Notes under the pieces: model-generated
What the model was told of the DNA's origin: nothing
Database searches by the model: none
Seen by the model: only the letters and a program-made list of their open reading frames with translations
In this document: positions 1-6,570 of the stretch, piece after piece
How positions within the stretch are numbered: the first letter of the stretch is position 1
Layout of the letters: each line of letters begins with the position of its first letter
From: an uncultured Methylococcaceae bacterium
GTDB taxonomy: Bacteria > Pseudomonadota > Gammaproteobacteria > Methylococcales > Methylomonadaceae
Reading direction: 5' to 3'
Assembly (NCBI GenBank): GCA_903839795.1
Contig: CAIMDR010000122.1
Span: 1-6,668 of the forward strand
Length of the DNA: 6,668 bases
Position numbers and translations under genes: made by a program

Positions 1-276
1 GGGATTTATGCTTATGTGACTTTAAATAACGGGGTGGAGCCGTCTGAAGCACTCAGAAAAGAACTGGTTGATTTGGTTAGAAAAGAAATTGGTGCCATTG
101 CCAATCCTGATATTATTCAGTGGGCTCCCGGTTTGCCAAAAACCCGTTCAGGTAAGATCATGCGGCGTATTTTGCGTAAGGTTGCGGCTAATGAGCTTGA
201 TAATCTGGGCGATATTTCCACACTGGCTGATCCGGCAGTCGTTGATGAAATTATAGATCATCGAGCAAATAAGTAA
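1..276 (+). CDS. acs: Acetyl-CoA synthetase, C-terminal fragment (5' end outside window)
   Basis: This is the last 91 codons of an AMP-forming acetyl-CoA synthetase, which converts acetate, ATP and CoA to acetyl-CoA in the cytoplasm. The frame is open from the first base, so the gene continues upstream of the window; the family is usually about 650 residues. What is visible is the mobile C-terminal domain. It carries the signature [15 protein letters not shown] at visible residues 46-60. The lysine at visible residue 52 (nt 154-156) matches the invariant catalytic lysine (Lys609 in Salmonella Acs) that is needed for adenylation and is the target of reversible acetylation by Pat/CobB-type systems. 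The signature looks intact. A gap of 107 nt to the next gene and the different pathway suggest a separate transcription unit. A related acyl-CoA synthetase such as propionyl-CoA synthetase is possible but less likely. Confidence 0.9.
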   Translation, partial: GIYAYVTLNNGVEPSEALRKELVDLVRKEIGAIANPDIIQWAPGLPKTRSGKIMRRILRKVAANELDNLGDISTLADPAVVDEIIDHRANK

Positions 277-315
277 GTGACGCTATTATGAATCGCTAAA
301 TTTAAGGAATAAATA

Positions 316-359
316 CGCAAGTACATTATTAATATTTCATTTTTTCTTTTATACTTGCG
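316..359 (+). promoter_or_regulatory. Putative mtdB promoter/operator region with 8-bp inverted repeat
   Basis: Upstream of the first mtd gene, CGCAAGTA (316-323) is repeated as its exact reverse complement TACTTGCG (352-359), with 28 nt between. A -10-like hexamer TATACT (350-355) overlaps the right arm and would place the transcript start near 362, leaving a short leader with the AAGGA at 373-377. No convincing -35 box lies at the right distance. The overlap of a repeat arm with the -10 is the arrangement expected of a repressor site, but this is inference from sequence only. Confidence 0.35.
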
Positions 360-383
360 CATTAAATACATCAAGGAACTACC

Positions 384-1292
384 ATGGAAAAACCATTCAT
401 CTTACACATGCTGACCACCGCTAAAAACCTGAGTCCTTTTGACGTTAATATGGCGATGGATGCCGGCTGGCTTTCTGCACTACCTTATATTAACGTTGAA
501 GCCAGTGAAGTACAAGGTCTGGTACAGGACGCTATCTTTTCCCGTAGCGCAAAAAATTTAAAACGTACCGGTATTTTTATTGGCGGTCGTGATACCAAAC
601 AAGCCATGGATATGTTAAAAACAGCCAAACGCTCAATGGTTCCCCCTTTTGAAGTATCTGTTTTTGCAGATCCTAGCGGCGCATTTACAACGGCAGCGGG
701 CATGGTTGCGGCTGTGGAACATGAGTTAATCACAAAATTCAATACCACGCTGGAAGGCAAAAATATTCTTGCGTTAGGCGGAACAGGCCCTGTGGGTCAA
801 GCGGCGGCAGTTATTGCCGCTCAAGCAGGTGCCAACGTAAGAATTATCGGCAGGCAGTTGGAAAAAGCGCAACACATTGCCGAGCTGTGCAACAATGAAT
901 TTGGTGACGGTAAAATCACCATTACTGCCGGCGCAGATGCGGACAAAGCTGAATACATGAAGACAGCCGATGTTGTTTTTGCAACCGGTGCCGCCGGCAT
1001 CGAATTATTAAGCGCAGAATTAATTGCCTCGGCACCGCAGTTAAAAGTTGCGGCTGATGTTAATGCCGTGCCTCCTTCCGGTATTGCAGGCGTTGATGCT
1101 TTCCATAATGGCACACCTATCGAAGGATCAAATAGCGGCGCTGTGGGCATCGGTGCTCTGGCTATCGGTAATATCAAATATCAGGCACAAAATAGATTGT
1201 TGAAAAAAATGCTTGAAACTGACCGACCTGTGTATCTACATTTTGAACATGCTTTTGAAGTCGCCAGAGCTTATATTAAGTCAAAAGCTTAA
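384..1292 (+). CDS. mtdB: NAD(P)-dependent methylene-tetrahydromethanopterin dehydrogenase, MtdB type
   Basis: This 302-residue cytoplasmic enzyme is predicted to oxidise methylene-H4MPT to methenyl-H4MPT with NAD(P)+, a step in H4MPT-linked formaldehyde oxidation in methylotrophs. The N-terminal pterin-binding part contains SPFDVNMAMDAG (17-28), RTGIFIGGRD (61-70) and VPPFEVSVFADPSGAFTTAA (86-105). The Rossmann fold has GGTGPVG at 132-138. DVNAVPP (225-231) and the GIGALAIGNIKYQ stretch (255-267) are further family-conserved segments. After the second beta strand it reads GRQLEKA (156-162), close to the NADP-binding segment I recall from Methylobacterium MtdA, so NADP+ use is plausible. AAGGA at 373-377, six nt before the ATG, supports the start. 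Length is normal for MtdB (near 300). It is followed 30 nt later by a paralogue, probably in one operon. MtdA (acting on the tetrahydrofolate intermediate) is less likely because the N-terminus is MtdB-like. Confidence 0.9.
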   Translation: MEKPFILHMLTTAKNLSPFDVNMAMDAGWLSALPYINVEASEVQGLVQDAIFSRSAKNLKRTGIFIGGRDTKQAMDMLKTAKRSMVPPFEVSVFADPSGAFTTAAGMVAAVEHELITKFNTTLEGKNILALGGTGPVGQAAAVIAAQAGANVRIIGRQLEKAQHIAELCNNEFGDGKITITAGADADKAEYMKTADVVFATGAAGIELLSAELIASAPQLKVAADVNAVPPSGIAGVDAFHNGTPIEGSNSGAVGIGALAIGNIKYQAQNRLLKKMLETDRPVYLHFEHAFEVARAYIKSKA

Positions 1293-1322
1293 ACCTGCAC
1301 TCATTATTAAAGAGGATATCTA

Positions 1323-2228
1323 ATGGAGAAACGTAGCATTCTTCACATGCTTGACCCGATGCCAAACAATAGTCCGTTTGATATTAATATGGCAATGGAT
1401 GCCGGGTTTGATGTGCTTATGCCTTATAGCAATGTCAAATTAGACAGTGTTTACAGGCTCACTCAGGATGCTATTTTTTCTCGTGGCCCTGCTGGTGTAA
1501 AACGCACCGGCATCTTTATTGGTGGCCGCGATTTAGGGTTGGCGATGGACATGCTTGATGCCAGTCAACAAGCAATGGTGCCGCCCTTTGAAGTCTCTGT
1601 TTTTGCTGACCCCAGCGGTGCATTTACTACGGCGGCGGCCTTGGTTGCCTGCGTAGAGAAAGAGCTGAAAGCAAAGCACGGTAAGGAATTGAAAGATTGT
1701 ACGGCGCTGGTTTTTGGCGGCACCGGGCCGGTCGGAATTGCTACGGGGATTATTGCTTCCTTGGCGGGTGCAGAGACTGCATTAGTCGATCATTTATCCC
1801 AAGATACGGCTGAAGATATTGCCAAGGCTTACAATCGTCGTTTTGGTTGCACGCTAAAAGGGGCGTGTGCCAGTTCTGATGCTGATAAAATCAAGCTGAT
1901 AGCCAATGTTGATATTATCTTTTGCGTTGCCAAAGCAGGCGTTCAGGTGTTAAGTGCGGCTGTTTTAAAAGAAGCCAAGCAGTTAAAAGTGGCTGGCGAT
2001 GTTAATGCCGTTCCGCCCTTAGGTATAGAGGGTATTAAGCGTAATGATTCAGGCGCTCCCTTGCTTCATGCCGTTAATGCTCAAGGTGCGGTCGGAGTAG
2101 GGGCGTTGGCAGTGGGCAATGTAAAATACACGCTTCAGCATGAAATGCTAAAATTAATGCTGGACACTGATAAGCCTTTATATCTTGATTTTAGAGAGGC
2201 TTTTAACAAAGCCAGGGATCTTGTGTAA
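1323..2228 (+). CDS. Second MtdB-type methylene-H4MPT dehydrogenase (tandem paralogue)
   Basis: This 301-residue protein is a full-length paralogue of the preceding gene product. By hand count 65 of the first 100 residues are identical without gaps, and RTGIFIGGRD (61-70) and VPPFEVSVFADPSGAFTTAA (86-105) are unchanged. The Rossmann motif GGTGPVG is again at 132-138 and DVNAVPP is at 226-232. The segment after the second beta strand differs completely: it reads LVDHLSQD (154-161), with an acidic residue where the first paralogue has G156-R157. An acid there usually favours NAD+ over NADP+, so the two may differ in cofactor. AAAGAGG at 1309-1315 gives a good ribosome binding site. The 30-nt spacing suggests co-transcription. 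It could be a second MtdB, an enzyme of the MtdC type, or a diverged copy with altered kinetics; sequence alone does not decide. No key motif is missing, so I do not treat it as a pseudogene. Confidence 0.82.
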   Translation: MEKRSILHMLDPMPNNSPFDINMAMDAGFDVLMPYSNVKLDSVYRLTQDAIFSRGPAGVKRTGIFIGGRDLGLAMDMLDASQQAMVPPFEVSVFADPSGAFTTAAALVACVEKELKAKHGKELKDCTALVFGGTGPVGIATGIIASLAGAETALVDHLSQDTAEDIAKAYNRRFGCTLKGACASSDADKIKLIANVDIIFCVAKAGVQVLSAAVLKEAKQLKVAGDVNAVPPLGIEGIKRNDSGAPLLHAVNAQGAVGVGALAVGNVKYTLQHEMLKLMLDTDKPLYLDFREAFNKARDLV

Positions 2229-2308
2229 TTAAGCCATACGCCCATTTGCCGGTTTCGGCCGGGTTCGAGTCATAATTTTTAATCATTAAAGACTGGTTTT
2301 GCGAGGGA

Positions 2309-2361
2309 TATCGAAATTCATATTTTTATCTTCAGCTCTATCGAAAATTGACACATTGTCA
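2309..2361 (+). promoter_or_regulatory. Putative promoter/operator of the metallophosphoesterase gene
   Basis: A perfect -35 hexamer TTGACA lies at 2348-2353. It overlaps a 13-bp palindrome, TGACA-cat-TGTCA (2349-2361). Upstream, TATCGAAA occurs twice as an exact direct repeat (2309-2316 and 2339-2346), 30 bp apart, about three helical turns. No good -10 box is found 16-18 bp downstream, only a weak match around 2371-2377, so an activator-dependent promoter or a chance match are both possible. Confidence 0.35.
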
Positions 2362-2386
2362 GCTTTCATCTCAACATGAAAAGGAC

Positions 2387-2393
2387 GGAAGGT
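2387..2393 (+). promoter_or_regulatory. Ribosome binding site that decides the start at 2400
   Basis: GGAAGGT ends six nt before the ATG at 2400. The ATG at 2376, eight codons upstream in the same frame, has only a CATCTCAAC context with no purine-rich site. The extra residues MKRTEGNN would precede the first conserved strand and look like untranslated leader read through. Confidence 0.75.
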
Positions 2394-2399
2394 AACAAT

Positions 2400-3080
2400 A
2401 TGAATCCACACAACAGAATTTTATTTGCGGGTGATCCGCATGGTAACTTTAAACCACTGATAGACGCAGTTCATAAATACCAGCCCGAAGCAGTTATTTT
2501 ATTGGGTGACTACGATCTGGACAGGCCGCTGGAAAATTGTTTAAAGGAAATTGCCGACCTAACTGAGGTGTGGTGGATTGCTGGAAATCATGATTTTGAA
2601 ACCCCAGCGAAATACAATAACCTATTTAATTCCGCTTTTTCTCACCGCGACTTGCATTTGAAAGTGACTGAAATAGCGGGGCTTAGAATCGCTGGATTAG
2701 GCGGTGTTTTTCTTGGCAGGGTATGGTATCCGCCGCAAGCTCCAAAATGGCAGGGTAAACAGCATTTTTTGCATAATCAATCGGTTAATATCCAGCATTC
2801 AGAGATGTCACTAAAATACAAATCAGCGATATGGCTTGATGAGTTTGAAGCATTAAAGGCACTGAAAGCCGATATTTTGGTATCACATGAAGCGCCAGGA
2901 TCTCATCGACATGGCTTTATGGTTATTGGTGATTTAGCGGCTGCCATGGGTGTGAAGCATATTTTTCATGGACATCTTCATGAAAATTACGCCAGTACTA
3001 TAAAGAATAATATTAAAGTACGCGGTGTGGCCGACAGGGGCGTTACAAATTTGTTTGGAAATACACTCGATACCAATTAA
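2400..3080 (+). CDS. Calcineurin-like metallophosphoesterase, substrate unknown
   Basis: This 226-residue protein (from the ATG at 2400) belongs to the binuclear-metal phosphoesterase superfamily. All the metal and catalytic motifs are visible in order: GDPHGN (11-16; ligands D12 and H14), GDYD (36-39; D37), AGNHD (61-65; N63 and catalytic H64), SHE (162-164; H163) and GHLH (191-194). It should therefore be an active phosphomonoesterase or phosphodiesterase, but the substrate cannot be read from sequence. No signal peptide or membrane segment is seen, so it is probably cytoplasmic. The usual DxHG motif appears here as DPHG. The gene stands alone: 171 nt separate it from the mtd pair and a repeat-filled gap follows, facing the convergent mltD. 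Its neighbours give no functional clue, and it may be an accessory insertion between conserved blocks. Confidence 0.8.
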   Translation: MNPHNRILFAGDPHGNFKPLIDAVHKYQPEAVILLGDYDLDRPLENCLKEIADLTEVWWIAGNHDFETPAKYNNLFNSAFSHRDLHLKVTEIAGLRIAGLGGVFLGRVWYPPQAPKWQGKQHFLHNQSVNIQHSEMSLKYKSAIWLDEFEALKALKADILVSHEAPGSHRHGFMVIGDLAAAMGVKHIFHGHLHENYASTIKNNIKVRGVADRGVTNLFGNTLDTN

Positions 3081-3081
3081 T

Positions 3082-3262
3082 CCATCAACCTAAAAAACAT
3101 ATTTTAGCCACAGATAAACACGGATTTACTCAGATAAACAACGCCTTAGATCAATTCTTTTGATCACCCTATGGGTGAATTGTCAGTCGTGCGTAACATT
3201 ATGTATTATCAGTGTTTATCTGTGTCAATCGGTGGCTAAATGAGGTTTTTAGGATCAACAAA
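3082..3262. repeat. Imperfect palindromic (MITE-like) intergenic repeat
   Basis: The left arm (about 3084-3123) and right arm (about 3211-3261) are imperfect inverted copies. Both carry a CTAAAAA run, then TTTAGCCAC, then CAGATAAACA in the same order when the right arm is read in reverse complement. CAGATAAACA occurs at 3111-3120 and 3131-3140, and as TGTTTATCTG at 3213-3222. The right arm has about eight extra bases between TAGCCAC and the CAGATAAACA unit. Inside are two smaller perfect stems: GATCAA/TTGATC (3149-3154 with 3160-3165) and TCACCC/GGGTGA (3164-3169 with 3173-3178, loop TAT). No coding sequence is present. The structure resembles a non-autonomous palindromic element or a large transcript-folding signal for the end of the phosphoesterase gene. 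Confidence 0.65.
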
Positions 3263-3300
3263 ATACTTCCGAGCTTGGGAATAATGTATTGATGCACTTG

Positions 3301-3339
3301 AATACCTTACTCCCTCTCTGGCTCGAGAGGGTTGGTATT
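3301..3339. terminator. Two-part hairpin between convergent genes, possible bidirectional terminator
   Basis: CCCTCTC (3312-3318) pairs perfectly with GAGAGGG (3325-3331) around a six-nt loop. AATACC (3301-3306) pairs with GGTATT (3334-3339) to extend the stem past a small internal loop. It lies between the ends of the phosphoesterase gene and mltD. No clean T run follows on either strand, so it may be a weak or factor-assisted terminator, or another repeat. Confidence 0.4.
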
Positions 3340-3405
3340 TAATATTACTCAGTGTATCCGGACAAACGTTGAGGACAGTCTTGCCATCAACCTGATACTA
3401 AAGCG

Positions 3406-5085
3406 TTAGCTTGAAGATTGACTATTATCAACAAAGACCTTGAGTTTTTGACCGGGAAGCAGTCCCTTAACAAGTGTAGCGGCGTTGGATTTACGTATTT
3501 CAGCAACGGGTACATTAAATTTTTTGGAAATTTGTATCAACGAGTCGCCTTTGCCAACCGTATAACTGATGAGACGGATTGAAGAGGCAGCACTGGCAAT
3601 TTGTGGATTGACACTTTTGATGGTTAGTTTTTGACCGGGTATTAATGCTGTTTTTAAAGTGATATTGTTCCAGCTTGCAATCTCTTTTGGGGCAACAGAA
3701 AAGCGTTGAGAAATATTGAAAAACGTATCGCCTTTTTTAACGGCATAAACTTGAGAGCTTGCGGACTTGGTTTTAGAGACTTTGACAAATAAGGGATTAG
3801 CATTTGATTTTTCTTCTACTTCAGAAGGAATCTGTAAATGCATGCCTGAACGAACCGCATTGTTTGATAAATGATTGGTTTCACGCAGTAATTGAGTCGT
3901 TGTATTATTTTTATCGGCAATAGATGCCAAATTGTCGCCTGATTTAACTTTGTATTGCGTCAAGCTTGCTCTGATGACATCGCTATGAAGCGGAGCTGCT
4001 TTTTCTTCACGCTTTTCCTGATGGCGCGGCTCAGCGACCTGATCTTCATTGTATTGTTTTAAAACAACCCGTTCCGAGTAGGGCAGTAGAGCAAGGTTTT
4101 CTTTGAATGATTTCGCGTGGGCAACTGGCACCAGCAAACGATGTGGGCCTTCAGGCGCCGTGCTGGAACGGTTAAAGCCGGGGTTTAATTTTAAAAAGGC
4201 ATACAGGGGTGTGTTGGCCAGTTTTGCTGCTTTGTGTAAGTCCAAGGGGGACTTAATGTCAATGACTTCAAAGTAAGGCCGGTTGGGAATATGCTGTAAA
4301 TGAATATTGTATTCGTCAGCATGGGCAAATAATTTGGCAATGGCCAATAACCGGGGAACATAGTCTTCGGTTTCTTGGGGGAGGTCTAGTGACCAATAAT
4401 CAGTGGGCAGATTGAGATACTCATTTCGTTCAATGGATTTTCTTACCCGACCTTTTCCGCAATTATAAGAAGCAAGCGCAAGTAACCAGTCGCCATCAAA
4501 ATTTTCACTTAATTCTTTTAGATAAGTGGTTGCGGCTTTTGTTGAGGCATAAATATCGCGGCGACCGTCATACCAGTTATTTTGCTGAAGGCCATACTCT
4601 TTACCTGTAGACGGTACAAACTGCCAAAGTCCTGACGCATCCGCTTTTGAATAAGCATCGGGTACAAAAGCGCTTTCAACAACCGGTAATAAAGCCAGTT
4701 CACCGGGTATTTTTTTGGCTTCGATTTCATCGAGAATATGGTGTAAATACGGCTCTGCCCGTTGCTGAATGATGGCAAGAGAAGCGGGATGCTCTAAATA
4801 CCAGTATAATTCGCGGTCTATGCGTGGATTTTTAATGTCAGGTAATGAATACAGCGACAATAAACGCTCCCAAACGGTATCTTTGTGCGTGGATGCTGTT
4901 TTGAATTTATGTGTATGCAGGGTACCATAAGGATGGTACTCATAACTGTCATCCTGGGTCGATTTGACAGGCGCTTGATCGTTAATGGTTAAAGGTTCTT
5001 TGGGGGAATTTGAACAACCTGTAACAATTAATGATATTGAAATTAATAAAAAATTAATCGACCTGTTAAAATTAACACGTGTCAT
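3406..5085 (-). CDS. mltD: Membrane-bound lytic murein transglycosylase D with three LysM domains
   Basis: This 559-residue lipoprotein is predicted to cleave the MurNAc-GlcNAc bond of peptidoglycan, forming 1,6-anhydroMurNAc ends, during wall turnover. The N-terminus is a type II signal with lipobox VTGC; the lipidated residue is C24 and residue 25 is Ser, which suits the outer membrane. The transglycosylase domain spans about 115-235, with LLPVVESAF (132-140; catalytic E137), ASGLWQFVPSTGKEYGL (150-166) and ALASYNCGKGRV (203-214). Three LysM peptidoglycan-binding repeats follow at about 377-420, 446-490 and 507-551, each with the Y-x-V-x-x-GD start. E. coli MltD is about 450 residues with two LysM, so this one is longer by a LysM and a charged linker (343-363). 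The Shine-Dalgarno is weak, only an AGG nine bases before the ATG, but no later in-frame start would keep the signal peptide. It is transcribed divergently from the methyltransferase gene. Confidence 0.93.
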   Translation of the reverse strand: MTRVNFNRSINFLLISISLIVTGCSNSPKEPLTINDQAPVKSTQDDSYEYHPYGTLHTHKFKTASTHKDTVWERLLSLYSLPDIKNPRIDRELYWYLEHPASLAIIQQRAEPYLHHILDEIEAKKIPGELALLPVVESAFVPDAYSKADASGLWQFVPSTGKEYGLQQNNWYDGRRDIYASTKAATTYLKELSENFDGDWLLALASYNCGKGRVRKSIERNEYLNLPTDYWSLDLPQETEDYVPRLLAIAKLFAHADEYNIHLQHIPNRPYFEVIDIKSPLDLHKAAKLANTPLYAFLKLNPGFNRSSTAPEGPHRLLVPVAHAKSFKENLALLPYSERVVLKQYNEDQVAEPRHQEKREEKAAPLHSDVIRASLTQYKVKSGDNLASIADKNNTTTQLLRETNHLSNNAVRSGMHLQIPSEVEEKSNANPLFVKVSKTKSASSQVYAVKKGDTFFNISQRFSVAPKEIASWNNITLKTALIPGQKLTIKSVNPQIASAASSIRLISYTVGKGDSLIQISKKFNVPVAEIRKSNAATLVKGLLPGQKLKVFVDNSQSSS

Positions 5086-5122
5086 CTTTTTAGGCCTAAG
5101 TGTATGTTATTATTTTGGCGGG

Positions 5123-5131
5123 ATTATACCA
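5123..5131 (-). promoter_or_regulatory. Extended -10 promoter of mltD
   Basis: On the minus strand the sequence reads TGGTATAAT: a perfect TATAAT (5128 down to 5123) preceded by the extended -10 TGn. A start near 5116 would give a leader of about 30 nt. The -35 position (about 5146-5151) has no good TTGACA, as is usual for extended -10 promoters. It instead coincides with the near-palindrome TGATGA-aaa-TCATCA (5139-5153), which could be an operator. Confidence 0.65.
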
Positions 5132-5179
5132 TTTTTTTTGATGAAAATCATCAGTGTGATGTTGTATTGAGTGTAATTA

Positions 5180-5896
5180 ATGAAACGAAATTTCTTGTTT
5201 GCCTGGTACCAAACCCCACGGGGTAAGCTTTTAAAAGAACTTGAAGCTGACTATTTAAAACGGTCTATTACTGTTAGTTGTCAGCAAATCATACTGCAAA
5301 TCGGTGGTTTGGGCTGGGAGGATGAATTTATTGACTGTACTTTATACAAAAATTATACCGTGCTTGATGCCAAAGGACTGGGTTGTGCCGAGGCCAGAAA
5401 AATCCAGGCCAAAGCCTATAGCTTGCCTTTGCAAAGCGACAGTGTCGATATGATTATCATACCGCACCTGTTGGAGTTTGATGCGCAACGGTTTCAAACA
5501 ATGAGAGAAGTCGAGCGTGTTTTAAAGCCCGAAGGACTGTTGGTGGTATTAAATTTTAATCCCTGGAGCTTATGGGTCAGGTATCAGTTTTTATGGGATA
5601 AAAAAATGGCTGATTCTTGGGGAGGGCACTTTATTTCTCGCTCAAGAGTCCTGGACTGGTTGAAATTATTAAATTTTGAAGTAACGGTATCATCGGAGTT
5701 TAATTTAGATTCTGTCAGTTCTAAGCAGGGAAAATTAATAGCCGATAGGCGCTCATTTTTTTCTACCGCCTATGCCATTAAGGCGATAAAACGGCGCTAC
5801 AATATAATTCCGTTAACACCTGTTAAAAACGGAAATGCCCGTATGGCTTTGATCAATTCACTAACCCCGTCTGCCCGGATAAGAAAACATGACTGA
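5180..5896 (+). CDS. YafS-like class I SAM-dependent methyltransferase
   Basis: This 238-residue cytoplasmic protein has a class I methyltransferase fold of the Methyltransf_11 type. Motif I reads ILQIGGLG (38-45), a slightly degenerate glycine-rich SAM loop. An acid for the ribose follows at VLDAKG (61-66). [15 protein letters not shown] (86-100) is the motif IV region, and [19 protein letters not shown] (114-132) gives the later strand with its NPWS segment. The substrate is unknown. The N-terminal FAWYQTPRG stretch and placement next to rnhA match the YafS group, which in Gammaproteobacteria sits between gloB/mltD and rnhA/dnaQ. The start at 5180 has only a weak GAG upstream. Its last eight nt overlap the rnhA start, which implies translational coupling. 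No -10/-35 pair of quality is seen for it in the 94-nt divergent gap. Confidence 0.8.
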   Translation: MKRNFLFAWYQTPRGKLLKELEADYLKRSITVSCQQIILQIGGLGWEDEFIDCTLYKNYTVLDAKGLGCAEARKIQAKAYSLPLQSDSVDMIIIPHLLEFDAQRFQTMREVERVLKPEGLLVVLNFNPWSLWVRYQFLWDKKMADSWGGHFISRSRVLDWLKLLNFEVTVSSEFNLDSVSSKQGKLIADRRSFFSTAYAIKAIKRRYNIIPLTPVKNGNARMALINSLTPSARIRKHD

Positions 5897-6323
5897 TGCA
5901 GTAATTATTTATACCGATGGGGCTTGTCGTGGTAATCCAGGGCCCGGTGGCTGGGGTGCTTTGCTTAACTATAAAGGTAAAATAAAGGAACTTTATGGCG
6001 CAGAAAAGCTGACAACCAATAATCGAATGGAACTGATGGCTGCCATACAAGCATTGGAAATATTAACAAAGCCTTGTTCTGTGCAACTTAACAGCGACTC
6101 CGTTTATGTGCTTAAAGGCATCACCGATTGGATGCCTAACTGGAAAAAAAGAGGCTGGAAAACAGCCTCTAAATCGCCAGTTAAAAATGAAGATTTGTGG
6201 CGCAGATTGGATGCTGCCATAGCTACGCACACGATCGAATGGAAGTGGGTAAAAGGCCATTCGGGTGATATAGGCAATGACAAGGCTGATGCCTTGGCTA
6301 ATCTGGGTATCGATTCATTGTAA
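5889..6323 (+). CDS. rnhA: Ribonuclease HI
   Basis: This 144-residue enzyme cuts the RNA strand of RNA-DNA hybrids, acting on R-loops and primer remnants. The four catalytic acids fall at exactly the E. coli numbering: D10 ([16 protein letters not shown]), E48 (NNRMELMAA), D70 (LNSDSVYV) and D134 (NDKADALA), and H124 is in VKGHSG. The basic, tryptophan-rich handle [10 protein letters not shown] (84-93), which grips the hybrid in E. coli-type enzymes, is present, so this is not the handle-less form. The protein is slightly shorter than E. coli RNase HI (155), ending soon after the last catalytic acid. The ATG overlaps the methyltransferase stop by eight nt. dnaQ, often adjacent in Gammaproteobacteria, is not found in the 345 nt that follow. 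Confidence 0.96.
   Translation: MTDAVIIYTDGACRGNPGPGGWGALLNYKGKIKELYGAEKLTTNNRMELMAAIQALEILTKPCSVQLNSDSVYVLKGITDWMPNWKKRGWKTASKSPVKNEDLWRRLDAAIATHTIEWKWVKGHSGDIGNDKADALANLGIDSL
6144..6170 (-). terminator. Perfect intrinsic-terminator structure, antisense inside rnhA
   Basis: AGAGGCTG (6150-6157) and CAGCCTCT (6163-6170) form a perfect 8-bp GC-rich stem with a five-nt loop. On the minus strand the stem is followed at once by six T residues (6149 down to 6144), the classic rho-independent layout. On the plus strand the A run precedes the hairpin, so it should not stop rnhA transcription. It sits in codons for the conserved [10 protein letters not shown] segment, so chance from amino-acid constraint is possible. 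Confidence 0.5.
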
Positions 6324-6342
6324 TCAGGTTTGAGGTCAAAGA

Positions 6343-6410
6343 TTCAAGGTTCAAGGTTCAAGGTTCAAGGCGAAAGGCGAAAGGCGAAAGGCGAAAGGCG
6401 AAAGGCGAAA
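6343..6410 (+). repeat. Two-block heptamer tandem repeat
   Basis: Four exact copies of TTCAAGG (6343-6370) pass without a break in register into five exact copies of CGAAAGG plus a partial CGAAA (6371-6410). The units share AAGG and the 7-bp period. The tract lies 20-87 nt after the rnhA stop codon and contains no gene. Such exact units are prone to slippage, so copy number probably varies between strains. Confidence 0.95.
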
Positions 6411-6570
6411 AATATTTTCTATTGTCACTTTTGATCTCTGATCCCTTGACACTACTCCTTAGTCAACTCGCAATATATAAGCCCACACTTTATCGTCTCT
6501 ACACCCTTAACTTAATGGCAGTGACGTGCCGGACACCTTGTAAATTTGGAGTACAAACCTGGGTTGTAAG

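Noticed and set aside
485..1177. Open frames on the minus strand across the first mtd gene.
   Set aside because: They are shadows of a strongly conserved coding gene, with low-complexity alanine/serine/proline-rich translations and no recognisable motif.
2255..2272. GGTTCGAGTC after a GC-rich stretch looks like a tRNA T-loop, perhaps a tRNA remnant or attachment site.
   Set aside because: The bases on either side do not form a T-stem, no acceptor or anticodon arm is present, and no CCA end follows.
2248..2281. GCCG-gttt-CGGC hairpin after the mtd pair with a T run near 2276-2281, as a terminator.
   Set aside because: The stem is only four pairs and the T run begins about 17 nt after it, too far for an intrinsic terminator.
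2376..2399. Upstream ATG at 2376 as the start of the phosphoesterase.
   Set aside because: It has no ribosome binding site, while GGAAGGT is ideally placed for the ATG at 2400.
3082..3262. CRISPR-like array suggested by repeated CAGATAAACA.
   Set aside because: There are only three short units, one inverted, with no regular spacers and no cas genes.
5141..5170. A nine-codon reading frame (starting MKII) as a leader peptide for the methyltransferase gene.
   Set aside because: There is no ribosome binding site, only T residues upstream, and no attenuator-type structure follows.
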